Shown piece by piece: positions 10,201 through 21,598 of a DNA stretch of 64,000 bases (position 1 is the first letter of the stretch; each line of letters begins with the position of its first letter). The translations under genes were made by a program, and so were the position numbers. The stretch is from positions 1,736,001 through 1,800,000 of the forward strand of contig CADCSX010000006.1 in assembly GCA_902805475.1 (NCBI GenBank). Direction: 5' to 3'. The notes under the pieces were generated by a model. It ran no database searches, was not told the DNA's origin, and worked only from the letters and a program-made list of their open reading frames with translations. The stretch is from Entonaema liquescens. Its lineage: Eukaryota; Ascomycota; Sordariomycetes; Xylariales; Xylariaceae.

Positions 10201-12985
10201 TCAGGATATTTCCCAGCTATATCGTTGTAATGCTGGTTGAGGAATATGGATAAGATCGGGTCCCTCTATTCGACCCTGTTCGCGTGCCGCGGCCATACGA
10301 GCTTCCTCCTCGATAGTATAGTTGCTTCCAAGTGTGTCTGCTCTGGACACACGGCGAGATGCACGGCGGGAGTCATATTGATTTTCATCATTATCTGGAA
10401 TAGGAGGCATAGGGGGATAAGCAATCGGTTGGCCATCGCTATCAACAATACCAGGTATTGATGGCTGACCGGTTTGAGGGGATTGGGGCATTTCGGGTAC
10501 TTGAGTTGATTGATGCGGTAGATGGACGTTATCTGGCAAAGGCCCAAGACATATTACCCGTGATGCATCGATGGGTGCTCTCTGAAATGAGGCAGGAGGC
10601 GGTACAATCGAATGAGTATGCGACGCTGAGAGCCCGGTAGTAGAAGCAGAGCGGGCGAGTGAGGCTGAACCGGGATTACTCCATGAGGAGGGCGACGATG
10701 GGGTGTAGGTGAGGTTTGGATTCGAGGCCGAGTGAGAAAGGGTTTGAGTAGGAACAAACCCCATGGGGGAATATGTATCCATCATTCTATTCGTCCAGTC
10801 GCTTTGAGAACTCAACGGTGAAGGCATGTTGTTGCTCTGAGTATCATACGTTGGGCTTGACGCCGGTGAGGGGGTCTCGGCGATACGGTTCATCGGTCCG
10901 TACTGTCCCATAGGACTGATATTGTGGTACATTCTAGTTGGCGACTCTGCCGAACGAGGGGTATACTCGGGCACCAATCCTTGCTTTTGCCGTTCTAGCT
11001 GACGCTTCGCAAATTCGTATTCATTCCTTACGTAGTGTTTCCCCTTACCAGCATTTAATACCCCCTTAGTCATAGTAGCATCCAACTCCACAGGTTCTGG
11101 ACCTGGTAGCTCGTAGCGCTCATGACTCTGGTCTGCGGCAAACTCGTACACCTTCGGCTCGTTGTTCTCTTCGAGTTCTTCGCGGATGTTTTCGTGGGTA
11201 GCAGTGGAGCGGGTGCTCCCCTTCCTACCCTTTTTGTGTGCGCACCTCTTCGACATCCTGGAAACGATCCGAGCTACCGGGGTCGTTGGCGGCGTCGAGT
11301 CGATCGTAGAAGCTTTGTCATTAAAAGTATCCTCGGCATTCTCTGCCTCCCGCTGCTTCCTCTTCCGCCGGCGCAAAACAAAGAAAGCTATCACCGCCGC
11401 TATTCCTAGGAAACAGATTCCTATTGCTAAGCCCACAGTCTGCGGCTGGGTAAGACCTCCTCCCTGATCGGGCCGCGGGGGTGGGCCGGGGTATGGACTA
11501 TGCTCCCAGGTTGCTACAGTCTGAATAGAAGTATCTCGAAGTGGTCTTTCTGGGAATCTAGCTTTATGAACCGAAAAGCTACTTGTTTCGTAGTTGGTAA
11601 TCAAATAAGCTTCCTGGAAGAAGGATCTTCCAATAACAATTGGGCCATTGGCCTCAGTTCGCTTCAAAGGAAAATAAGGAACAGCTGCTGCAGTGTAGTT
11701 AATAATATTCATAAATGGGTAACGGAGAGTTTGAATAAATGCATTGGCGGAAATCGTAATGTTCACGACTCCAGGTACGTTAAGGGGCTGTCCGAAGTTG
11801 TCATGGTTTTCTGCACTCGATAAGCTAAAGGTGAATGAGAGGTCCGGTGATGAACGGAATCGCTCCAGATTGTCAGTGTCTTCGCCATTCGAGAATACAT
11901 AAACCCCATATGTCTCGTTCCATATGAGATTCAAGTTAGCAGCGAATCGATCGCAAATAGTTGACGGAAGCCATAGATAAGGTGTGGAACTGTCAAGCAC
12001 CGCTTTTACCGATTCGTTAAACGACGACAAAAGAATGGACGCCGCCGGCCAAGCAGTTGGAGCTTGGGCAGCATCAGATACCGAGGCTGTAATAGCCCTC
12101 ACAAGCACTTCGGGCTGCCTTGAGGTCGCATTAAGGCTAAACTTCGTGTCATGGGGTTCGAAGCGGTTTGCATCATATCCACCTAGTGTTAGAGACAACG
12201 GCACTCCTCGCTCGCCCGCTAATTGCTGTTAATTACTATCTCATGATTATAGTTTGCTTCCGTACTCACCATAATAAGCTCCAGCAGTGTAGCCATAGCT
12301 ATGGCTCGGGATAGTGCCATATTGCTCGACTAGCGCAGCGATGGGACTTTGCACAACCGCGTTGTTGAAGCGACCAGGTGTGATTCCTAAGCCAAAGAAG
12401 CCGTTAAAGTAACCAGTCTCGTTAACGCCAGCTACAACCTGCTTATTGAAAGAAGTCTGCCAACGGCGTACGCTATCATAGACGACAACAGTCTCCATTG
12501 CGTAATCGCCATTACCCCCAACGCCTAGGTAGTCTAAGCCAAGCTGCCAGGCACCGAGCGAAGACCAGCTCTGCGAGGCGGTCGTGTTATAGACGCCCCC
12601 ACGAGCTTGGACGCATTGGCCATCTAATTGAAATATGTTAGTGAGCTGTCTTCAGCCTATAGTTTGCGCTGCCTTGGATTCGTATGTGTATACTTACTGG
12701 GTCCGCAACCGCCATTTTCGACGACCCATATCTCGGACAGACTCGTGCTCACGAGAACATCAATCTCCTGAGCTGGTTCTCCTACGAAGAGACCGATCGA
12801 AGACCAATTACCGTCAACACCGTACCTAGATCACTATTAATTCCATGTCCATCCTAAAAGAATCTCGGGTACACGTGCCAGTTCAAAGAAGGCTCGATCC
12901 ATAAGGCGCTTAGGTCGTCGGCATTGACTAGATCGGGTACTACGAGTAGCGTCCCGACTATAGTCGCGAAGAGATACATACACAT
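10201..12985 (-). CDS. aspartic-protease-like (A1 fold) single-pass membrane protein, probably inactive
   Basis: Four exons on the minus strand: 12985-12873, 12825-12698, 12623-12270 and 12218-10201, with introns of 47, 74 and 51 nt. The product is 870 aa. The start at 12985 gives a signal peptide (MCMYLFATIVGTLLVVPDLV). The extracellular part has pepsin-like sequence: DGNWSSIGLFVGEPAQEIDV, GYFNGFFGLGITPGRF and LSLTLGGYDANRFEPHD. The first active-site segment, normally FDTGSSNLWV, reads VSTSLSEIWVV, so the nucleophile Asp is Ser. The second reads AVLDSSTPYLWLP, keeping Asp but not DTG. A transmembrane helix (VGLAIGICFLGIAAVIAFFV) precedes an RRRKRK stop and a cytoplasmic tail of over 350 residues rich in Ser/Pro with phosphorylatable motifs. 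I infer a receptor- or scaffold-like surface protein rather than an enzyme. Only 47 nt for the first intron is short but gives the correct frame and family sequence. Confidence 0.8.
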
Positions 12986-15900
12986 TGTCCGGCCTATCGC
13001 ACCAACCCGGCAGTCGTACAGGAGACGCGCAAGGTCACCAGCCTTTTCCCTTTCCAAGCTTCATGAGGCTCGCAGAGACGTCGACGTAACTTTGACCCAA
13101 ATCCATCAAATTCCGAAAATCTCAAAAATCGACGCAGCTTCGGGGATAGTTGCGTGCGTTGTGGCGTCTCTACCGTTGCGCCTGAAATCGATGCCGTTAC
13201 CAAGTAAAATTCGCGGTAGGTTGAGTGTAAGAAGAAAAATGATAGACGAAATAACCAAGTTGAAGCGGATTTCCGTCAGTGGCGGGATCTGCCGGGGCAC
13301 ACAAGTTAATGGACGGTTTAACAAGAATGGCCAATGCTATGCCTGCTCTGGCCCATGCCATACCATGTCACGCCCACTCGCAGCATAGATCGACGGAGCG
13401 TGCTATCTGCTGCCTAGCACCGATTTGCACCGTGCAGGGTATGGGGGATCACCTTGTGGCTAAAATGCAAGTCAACATGGTCTCGCCGGTGGAGACGTCG
13501 GGGTCGTGCCTGTCCAGGGGTAAGAGCCACGCTGCCCTGCATTGGCCGCATGGAATGCCTAGGTATGGAACTTAAAACTCTGTCATCGGGCTTGGAATAT
13601 GTACGTATCTAGCTGTCTCGTTAGTGCTCGGCTATGATATTATGGTATTTTGATATTATGTGAGCAAGTCCGAAAAGGAATAGCTCTAGACCCCAAAAGA
13701 GACCGTGAATTAGGGATCGATCCGTAGCGTATGTTGGTTGAGGGTACAACACTAGCAAGAATACGTATTGTGGGATATCAATTGCGATGTAGCATGTGTA
13801 AAAGGTAGCCAGTTAGCCGTATGTACCTTATGCAGGAGAGAGGCGGAGAACTGGATGAGGCAAGGCAAGCGAGTAAGACGAGTCTCGGCTCTGACAGTTG
13901 TATGTACCTTGTCTTTCTCGCGTGGCTTGTCGGCCTGCTGTTCCCCAGACCCTCTTTGTCTTAAAGAACTAGCTACCCGTAGCTAGATCTCCAGTTAGGT
14001 GGAATTACATAGCTATACAGTAGCCCACTTAGCTTAAGTAGGTAGGTAATAACTAATCGGGGACGCCTGAGACTTTTTCCACCGTTACGAACGACGCTAC
14101 TGAAATACAGCGGTTCGTAGAATTACTGCGTCGTATTAGGTTATGTCGAAACGAGCAACGGCTTGTTAGTGTAGATGCTTGCCCTTGCGCGTTCGGCAGT
14201 CTAAGGACCTCGTCCTCGTCCTCGATTATCTAACAAGGAATACGTGCGGCGTAGCAGAGCAGAACACGAACTAACCGTTAACAGTTTGGAGATATCTGAT
14301 GATCATCGCATAAAAAGCTGGGCAATGGCCGAAACAGGTTAATACGTGATAGATTGGACAGGGCTGGGTAAATAAGACGACGTAGCACCTTTTCTGCCGA
14401 TGCATCGAGTAATAAAAGGCGACTGAACCGATGTTGGAACGCGTGTACCTCTACTCATATGTTTTTGCGGTATTTAGACGATGGTGTATACATTGAAGTA
14501 TAGGTAGGAAATAAGTAATCGGTCTTTTCATACGTGGAAAATACATATGCCATACTGCCTACCTAGGTATGCCATACTATGATGTACCTAACATATGAAG
14601 GTTGCTGCGCCCGTGAAGCAGAATAATAAAACAAATAATACGGGGGCGAAAGAGAGACAAGGGTTCAAGGTAGTGGTAATGACGACTTGAAGGAGCCGGA
14701 GGGAATTGGAAGGTCGTTTGAGATCAGTGGGGTCAACCCCTACCATGTACACTAGGTTAGGTACATCACCTACATACCTACACTACCTAGGTACTACCAC
14801 CTAGGTAGGTTATCCAGTATCTGCCAATAACTGGTCACCCCGCTCCTCCCTCTTTTCGTCTCTCAGAGGTAAGCCAGGCAGGTTCTCCGTCCGAGACGGG
14901 AAAGACAGACACCTGATTGGAGCAAAAGACGGGATCCCATCGGAGGTACCTGTCCGGAACTTTGATTCTCAGGTACATATCTCCAACAATTTAACTTTAT
15001 TCTATACTACCTAGTTACATTATCCCATTCCATTTGTATCCAATAGGTAACGGCTAACAATGGGATCTTTTACTCATTACATACACACAATACCTAGGTA
15101 TGTAAGTGATGATACTCGTGATAGCGAATTCGACAATAATTCTTTGTTATCTTGAAGCAGAAACAAGTTCAGGCTCGCCAACCCCTAGACATTGTAATAC
15201 CGAAAAGGAACGCAGTAGGATTTCTTGGCCAACTTATTCCTCCTCGTAATACCATAAACCCGAATCGGTCGAGCTATATGCCCGTGGGTTATTCTCGCGA
15301 TTCTTACGTAGTTGGTAACAGAAACAGCGGCTCAGCGTGATCCTAGCGCCGAGGCGTTGGCTTTCTGATACGGATATCTGACCAGAATCCTATAATAAGA
15401 ATCAGAATCCCACAAGGCTATGAGCCATGTCCAAGCCAAGCAAGCGAACTTCATCCGAAGCTTCCAGATTTTTATTTGCGAAAATACGTCATCGAGGTCG
15501 TAAACATGTTTTTGTATGTTACCGCCCACCCCGACATCTAGGAGCTACAACACCTACCTCGGTATGATAGGTCTAGGTAGCTATCAACGGTTTGACAAGT
15601 TACGCGAAGAGACGTCAAGGTCAAGCGTAATACTACCGGCAGTCTAGACGAGGAGCTTGGTATCCATCCGAAGTCCATCTTGAGACTCACACTGTCCAAT
15701 TAAGTATGGTCTTGCCTAAATGCTACGCTCTCCATACAGTGCTGGACCCTCTCACATTTACATAGTTCCCGGCGGTCGGTATTCGCAATTACATATCACC
15801 ATCTGGCCTTCATCCGGCAAATTTAATTGATCGTCGCCTCCTTTTGACCACTGTCCATTCAAATATCCAGATCTCCCCTCTTCTGTGTATTACTAGCCAG

Positions 15901-16740
15901 TCTTGTCTTTCTTGGTCATCCTCGGTGCCCGAAGATCGCATTTCGGCTGTTCATTTTCGACTTATAAGATAACCGGTCAGTATAGCGTTCGACAGGAGAT
16001 TGCATAGTACGACGTAAAGCCGCGGACGCGGAGCAGACAACTAGGTACGAGGTTACAATGTATAAGCTCTATTTCGTAGTTACAATACGTACATACAAAT
16101 CAATTCGGTTCCGATAGCTCGAGGTAATACATACGAAACAATTACCTATATGGTATGGGTTCAACTTCTTTTCCGGGGATATGCATTTTTCCCCCTTATT
16201 AGGCGGCATCCCAAATGAATCGGCCCACTACTTAGGCCAAAAACGGGCGCAAATCAATTTCCATTCTTCTTAATTCCCACGACCACTCACCACCAAGTGT
16301 TCCGTGTTCGTCTGTTCCAGCTCAATATGGTACTTTTACGAGCCACTTTACCGACAGGCTCTTAACTCGCCCTGGACTTCTGCCATTGTCTCTCTCCCCT
16401 TGTCTTCCCCATATCCTCATATCCCGCCTCCGAGAGAGAAAAAACCATGCCATGGCCATGGTGCTTCACATAAAAAGTCGAACGGCCCGGCCGCGTGTTC
16501 GCCGCCCGCCATTGCGTGTGGGGGATTTATTATTTATTGCTTCTATTGCAGCGTCTCGTCTCGCTTCGCTTTTATATTACACGTGACGCTCGTATTCTCT
16601 GGTAATCTAATAAAACCAATTCTATTTCCTTCCAGATGTAAGAACTCCGAGAAGTTGGTTCCTTCTCGAAGTAAACACGCCGGTGTAAGCGCCGGGTGAA
16701 GAGAGATAGGGCGAACGACCGTACTCGTCCCGGGTACGCA
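12986..16740. other. 3.7-kb region without supported genes
   Basis: Short frames only, none with a domain or plausible splicing. Exact TACCTAGGTA palindromes occur at 14560, 14784 and 15091, and a near copy at 14799-14808. The part from about 16260 to 16740 is pyrimidine-rich and is probably the promoter and leader of the next gene. Confidence 0.5.
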
Positions 16741-18930
16741 ATGCTCTTTGTTATCTCAACACTGCTGTGTGTCGTGGTGTCCCTAAGTCATGGCCTGGAA
16801 TCGGTCAGAGACAGAGATGGTTAGTTGAGACCAGCTAGTCATCCTTCTTAGCTCCTCGCCTGTATTAACTATATGGTAGAGTTCCGCCCTGGTCGGTTCT
16901 ACAAAAGGATACCATCCTATAACAGTTCGGTGACTGTTGTAGTCACCAGCTCGTTTGACATACTAGCCTCCAGTCTCGCGGCCTCGAGCTCGGAGACACA
17001 AGAGAGCCCTATAGATGGGAGTTCAATTTCACCAATTGATGCTTCTTCGAGCGATGCGTTTGTTGTCGTTGCGGAGCCATCCGAAGATGGTTCTTTAACA
17101 GAATCCTATCCTGAGTGGACGCTGTTTAACCTAGGAACTATTACCACAATTGGAAGGCCAACACTCGTTTTGCCAACATCATCACCGACAAGGGGTAGCC
17201 CTATCATTTCTTCCCCACCAGTCATTAGTAGCTCAAGTTCTACAAATGACGAGATCTCTTTTCCTACACTAACCTCGTCGTCCAATTTCAATGGGACGTC
17301 AAGGCCGTGGAATTGGAATAACACTTCTAGTGTCCCAACTCTTACCTCGCCTACAGTGACTTTGCCACCGCCGACAACTGTCAGCACAACCTCAACTATT
17401 ACCGCTACGCCGAGCGAGTGCCCAGCGAAAGAGAGCGGTCCAATTACGATTACGTCTTATTCTATCATTCACACATCCACTACGACATGGACCGGGGACC
17501 CCAATGACTACACACCCCCTTACCCACCTATTAGCACACCTATACCATGTACTCCTCATCAGAGTCCAACAGGCCGCTTTACTATTACCTTTTGCGATAG
17601 CACAGGAAAGACATGCTCACTTATCCACACCTCCGTCCCACCAGGTACTGTTACTCCCTCCGACCCCGCGGAGCCGACATCAACAGTTGTCTTCGTTACG
17701 ACGGACAAGAACCCCGTCGTGGTGTTTCCGACCCAGTCGCCTCCTACCTACGGTGGATCGCCCACAGGTCCGGACGTCCACGATACGGCGGTCAATGGCG
17801 GCGGTAGCCGTGTGGTTACCCCTGATTACGGTATGGATCCAACCCCTATCGAGTCCGTCAAAGCCTCGCCGACTCCAGCTCCCAACGGCGGGAACAATAA
17901 TGGGGGACGACCCCCTGTAACCGTGATAGTGCAGCCCGGCGAAGTAATTATCGACGACCGCACATTCACCGACAGCCCGAAGCAGCGGACATCCACTGTA
18001 GTCGTGGGAGGCGAGACTTTCGTCATCGACCCGTCCCGGGTAGTCGGTGGTGGAGCCACGATAACCCGACCGCCTATAGATATAGGGGGAGGTTTCGCAC
18101 CCCAACCCCCACCGATCACAACTTCTATCGGTGGTTTAGAGGTAGTTCTCGGACCGTCTTCCATTGCGACAATAGACGGCACAGTATTCATCATTAAGCC
18201 AACGCCGACGGTAGCCGTAGTCCAAGAACAAACAATCACCCTCGGGCCCGCGGGGCTCATCTTCCCCAGCCAGACGCTGCACGTAGCCGCCGGATCGGGT
18301 CCCGGGCCGACGCAGACAGCCGTGATGGGCGGACAACTGATCACAGCGATCGGATCCGACACGGTAGTAATATCGGGCTCGACGATAACCTACGGGCCCG
18401 CCACGTCGGGGAGTACCAACACGCTGACGACCGTCGTGGACGGGGACACAATCCTTCTAATCGCGGCGACGGGCGTCGTGCTGCACGAGGGCCGGGAGAC
18501 GCTGGGGGGCATAACGGCGGCGCCCGACGCGACGCGGTACGAGATCGTGGGCGGGGCGACCGTCACCCAGCTCGGGCTGACGGCCGTCGAGATCAGCGGG
18601 CGCACCTTCCACGTCGGCCCCGGCGCGGGGACGCCTGTGACGACGGTCATCGGCGGCCACACGCTGACGATCGGGCCCGACGGCGTCGGCATGTCGACGT
18701 GGACGCTGGGCGCGCCGCACGCGGCGACTACGACTATCTTTCCCGGAGCCGGTGGTGGTCACCATAACGGTGGAAGCGGGAATAATGCCGCGATGACGAT
18801 CCCGACGGCGACGGGAACCCCTGGGAAAGATGATAGCGGAGGGGGGTTGTCTTTGCGGCGGCCGGGGAGGTCGCATGTGCTTTTGTCGTCTGGCGTCGGG
18901 TGTTTAGGGCCTTTGCTCTTCTGGTTTTGA
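16741..18930 (+). CDS. secreted Ser/Thr-rich repeat protein, probably GPI-anchored
   Basis: Two exons, 16741-16819 and 16880-18930, joined over a 60-nt GTTAGT...GGTAG intron; product 709 aa. The short first exon supplies a signal peptide (MLFVISTLLCVVVSLSHG) that the long second exon lacks, which is why I place the start there. Residues 40-300 are Ser/Thr/Pro-rich with a Cys-containing block (SPTGRFTITFCDSTGKTC). The C-terminal half consists of degenerate 20-30 residue units alternating GG..T.I and I.G.T...GP motifs, such as VTTVIGGHTLTIGPDGVG, VVISGSTITYGPAT and VEISGRTFHVGPG. This pattern is common in Pezizomycotina wall-associated proteins and suggests a beta-solenoid stalk. The tail is small and polar residues followed by a hydrophobic end (VGCLGPLLFWF), fitting a GPI signal. 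GC content rises strongly after about 18230. Function unknown. Confidence 0.75.
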
Positions 18931-21598
18931 TGGGGTTATCTAACTACCTAGGTAACTAACCTGTTACTTCTATTCTTTTGATATTACACTATCGCTCAGG
19001 CATCCTGCTACGACTATTACTACTACGACTACTACTACCTTCCTAGTGAAAAGGAAGGAGAGGGGATTGGTCTGTTGGTTTGAAGACTCATTTTCCACGG
19101 CGCAAGGGGCTAGGCAAAGGAGGGAGAGAGAGAGAAAGGGGCTAGCAGTACAAAAGAAAAACCCAATCGTTCACATGACGACGTTATGATACCCAGGTCG
19201 CGCGCACAATGTCCAACACCATCAGCTATCAGCGTTGGTGCTTGGGTTGGGGGCCAAAGGATTGAGGGTATGGAGAACGGAGCCTTGTATATAATTAATG
19301 AGCTATCTACCTTGTATGTATCTATCGCATCGTCAGGGTGTGTTGTGTGTGGTAAGGAGGTGAAAAGAATCAAGGAAATACTACATACATAATACATACA
19401 TACAGCTCCGTCGAACCGGTAAGAAGTTTCTTTAGCATTGAATCCTCCTTTCCGTGAGTTGTGATCTATCACTATCACCAGTAGTTCTGTATCATCATTT
19501 TTTTCTACCTCGGCTACGGTAGCTGAATTTGTCATTTCTTGAAACCCTACCTGGAATCCCATAGTGCAACGCTGGAAAACGGCACAGGGCCCGCCGCGCG
19601 GGTCCCTCGCCGGCGCAGAGTCGCACTCGTCGCGATGTAACCCCGATCCTTCGCTTTCGCTCTCGCCGAACGAAGTTCGAGATGCATGAATTTCGTTTTG
19701 GAGTATTTGAATTAGTGAGACGCGCTTCTGGCGCTTGTGATTCTTTCATTATTTTATAAGTTGGGTTCATCATGATATAACTACAAGGTAGTTGACGTGT
19801 TAGTTAATGCATGAAAGATCAGTCTCAGAAGTGCCGTACCAAGTATCTACCTACCTGAGGCCCCTTTATATTAAACCCCCCCACCACGTCTCGTTCGTTA
19901 GTTCAGATCAAGTTCTTCTGCTTCTATCATCCTTGGCACGCCGGCCAAAAGCCCATAGTTAATTCCCCCCTATGTCGAAAATTCAACCGTTGTAACGTCA
20001 ATGTTGCAGACATGTACCGGGTTCCTGACCGAGGCCATAATGCAACGTCGATTCGGGGTTGGCCTCTAGAAGCTATAGGCACGTGGCGACAGCGTCTTCT
20101 GTTGCAGTAGGAATACCTCCACCCTAGATGCATTGCATTATTGATGTGCTCTTGCTGAAACGGGAGATAGTTCAATATTGGTTTTGGACTGCTCCACGAC
20201 GTGGGAGCTTTAGGCTCAAGCGCGTGTAATACCTAGGTGGAGGAGCGAATCCTATCTACAGGCGTTTTCATGCAAAATACTATTTGATCAGGTTGGTCCA
20301 AGATCGGCTTGCTCCGAATTGGAGTTGAGTACAGCTTATAGCTGGGTCCGGCCTGTATGTTTTTACGTATAGTAGCTAAGATTTTACGAAAGATATTGCA
20401 ATACATGCAGTTAGAAACAGTAATTGGAACTCTGTCCATTATGTATCATTGCCCCTTATCAACTGTGAAGTTAGGTACATATACATTGTGTGACTTATGT
20501 ACGGTTTCTAACATTTAGATCCTATCGTCACCAGGATACAGGCCCTAATATTACATTGATAGAATATTATTCAAAGAGACAATAAATCACACGATGAAAC
20601 CAGTAAATTAGTAGGTTATAAAGACCCGCCTCCTTGGATATCTAATATACATCATCAACACAACAGCCGGAGGCTCAAGGTGTCGGCGGTATCGCGGCCG
20701 CGCTTATATGGAATGATATATGTTGATAGTGCTCGCAGATCACTGGAATTCGGGGGAAGGGAATTTCGCAATAAAGCTCAAGTACTCGATACTCATAATA
20801 CGGCTTGTTAAAGAAGTAATAACAACTAAATTAATAGAAATAGAAATGTAATGCCTATCAATATAAGGTATCTTATAAGTCTCACTAGAAAAAAGCATTC
20901 TCTGTTTCTTTCGAAGAAAGGGCACAATGCCGATCCGATATTCTATCATCTATGTGTAGAGCTATGGGGGTAGATAGGTCGTAATAATGTCGGTTCCTAT
21001 CGAGATATATTTCATATAAATGTAAGGAATCGCGATATCATCGTCATTGACCCGTTCTAATAGTACGTAATTAGAAGTAGCTAGGAACCTATCTCATGTA
21101 TGATGAGTAGTTGAAGTCATCCACGAGGGATGCGCACAGGTACCTACGCAGGCTAGACAGAGAGAAAAAGGCAAGAGGATGAAAAGGGCTATAATAGTTT
21201 ACTTATCTTAGCGTTGCATTAGGTATTCAAGATTATTTCATATAGCAACGGCTTGAAGATGGAACGTGGAACAACTCCGACGGTGAACCTTCATGGAGGC
21301 TGAACAGATCTCGAGGGAATCTCACTTAACTTGATACTTAATGTAGTGAATACACGTTACCTCAAGTTGTTTAAAGGTATGCCACCTTACCAGAGAGATG
21401 AACGTATAAGAACTGGTGTAACTAGCTATTCATTAATCTTTAGCAAGTTTACTCGAGAGCTAAGCATAGGAACATGTCCTAATATTTACATCGAAGCTAT
21501 TGCTCAGTTTGGTTGTTGTTACATCTATCGTGATAACCGGATAATAACACGATATTGCCTGAGAGGATGTATTAATACTCATGGATTCCATCTGTCCA
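18931..21598. other. 2.7-kb intergenic region
   Basis: No supported gene. Contents: a TACCTAGGTA palindrome at 18945, CTA/ACG trinucleotide tandems near 19010-19040, a GC-rich hairpin at 19587-19606 in otherwise AT-rich DNA, and AT-rich sequence from about 20450 to 21590 with only chance open frames. Confidence 0.5.
19587..19606. other. GC-rich hairpin
   Basis: GGGCCCGC, a three-base CGC loop, then GCGGGTCCC form a stem with one bulged A. It is an isolated GC island; role unknown. Confidence 0.4.
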
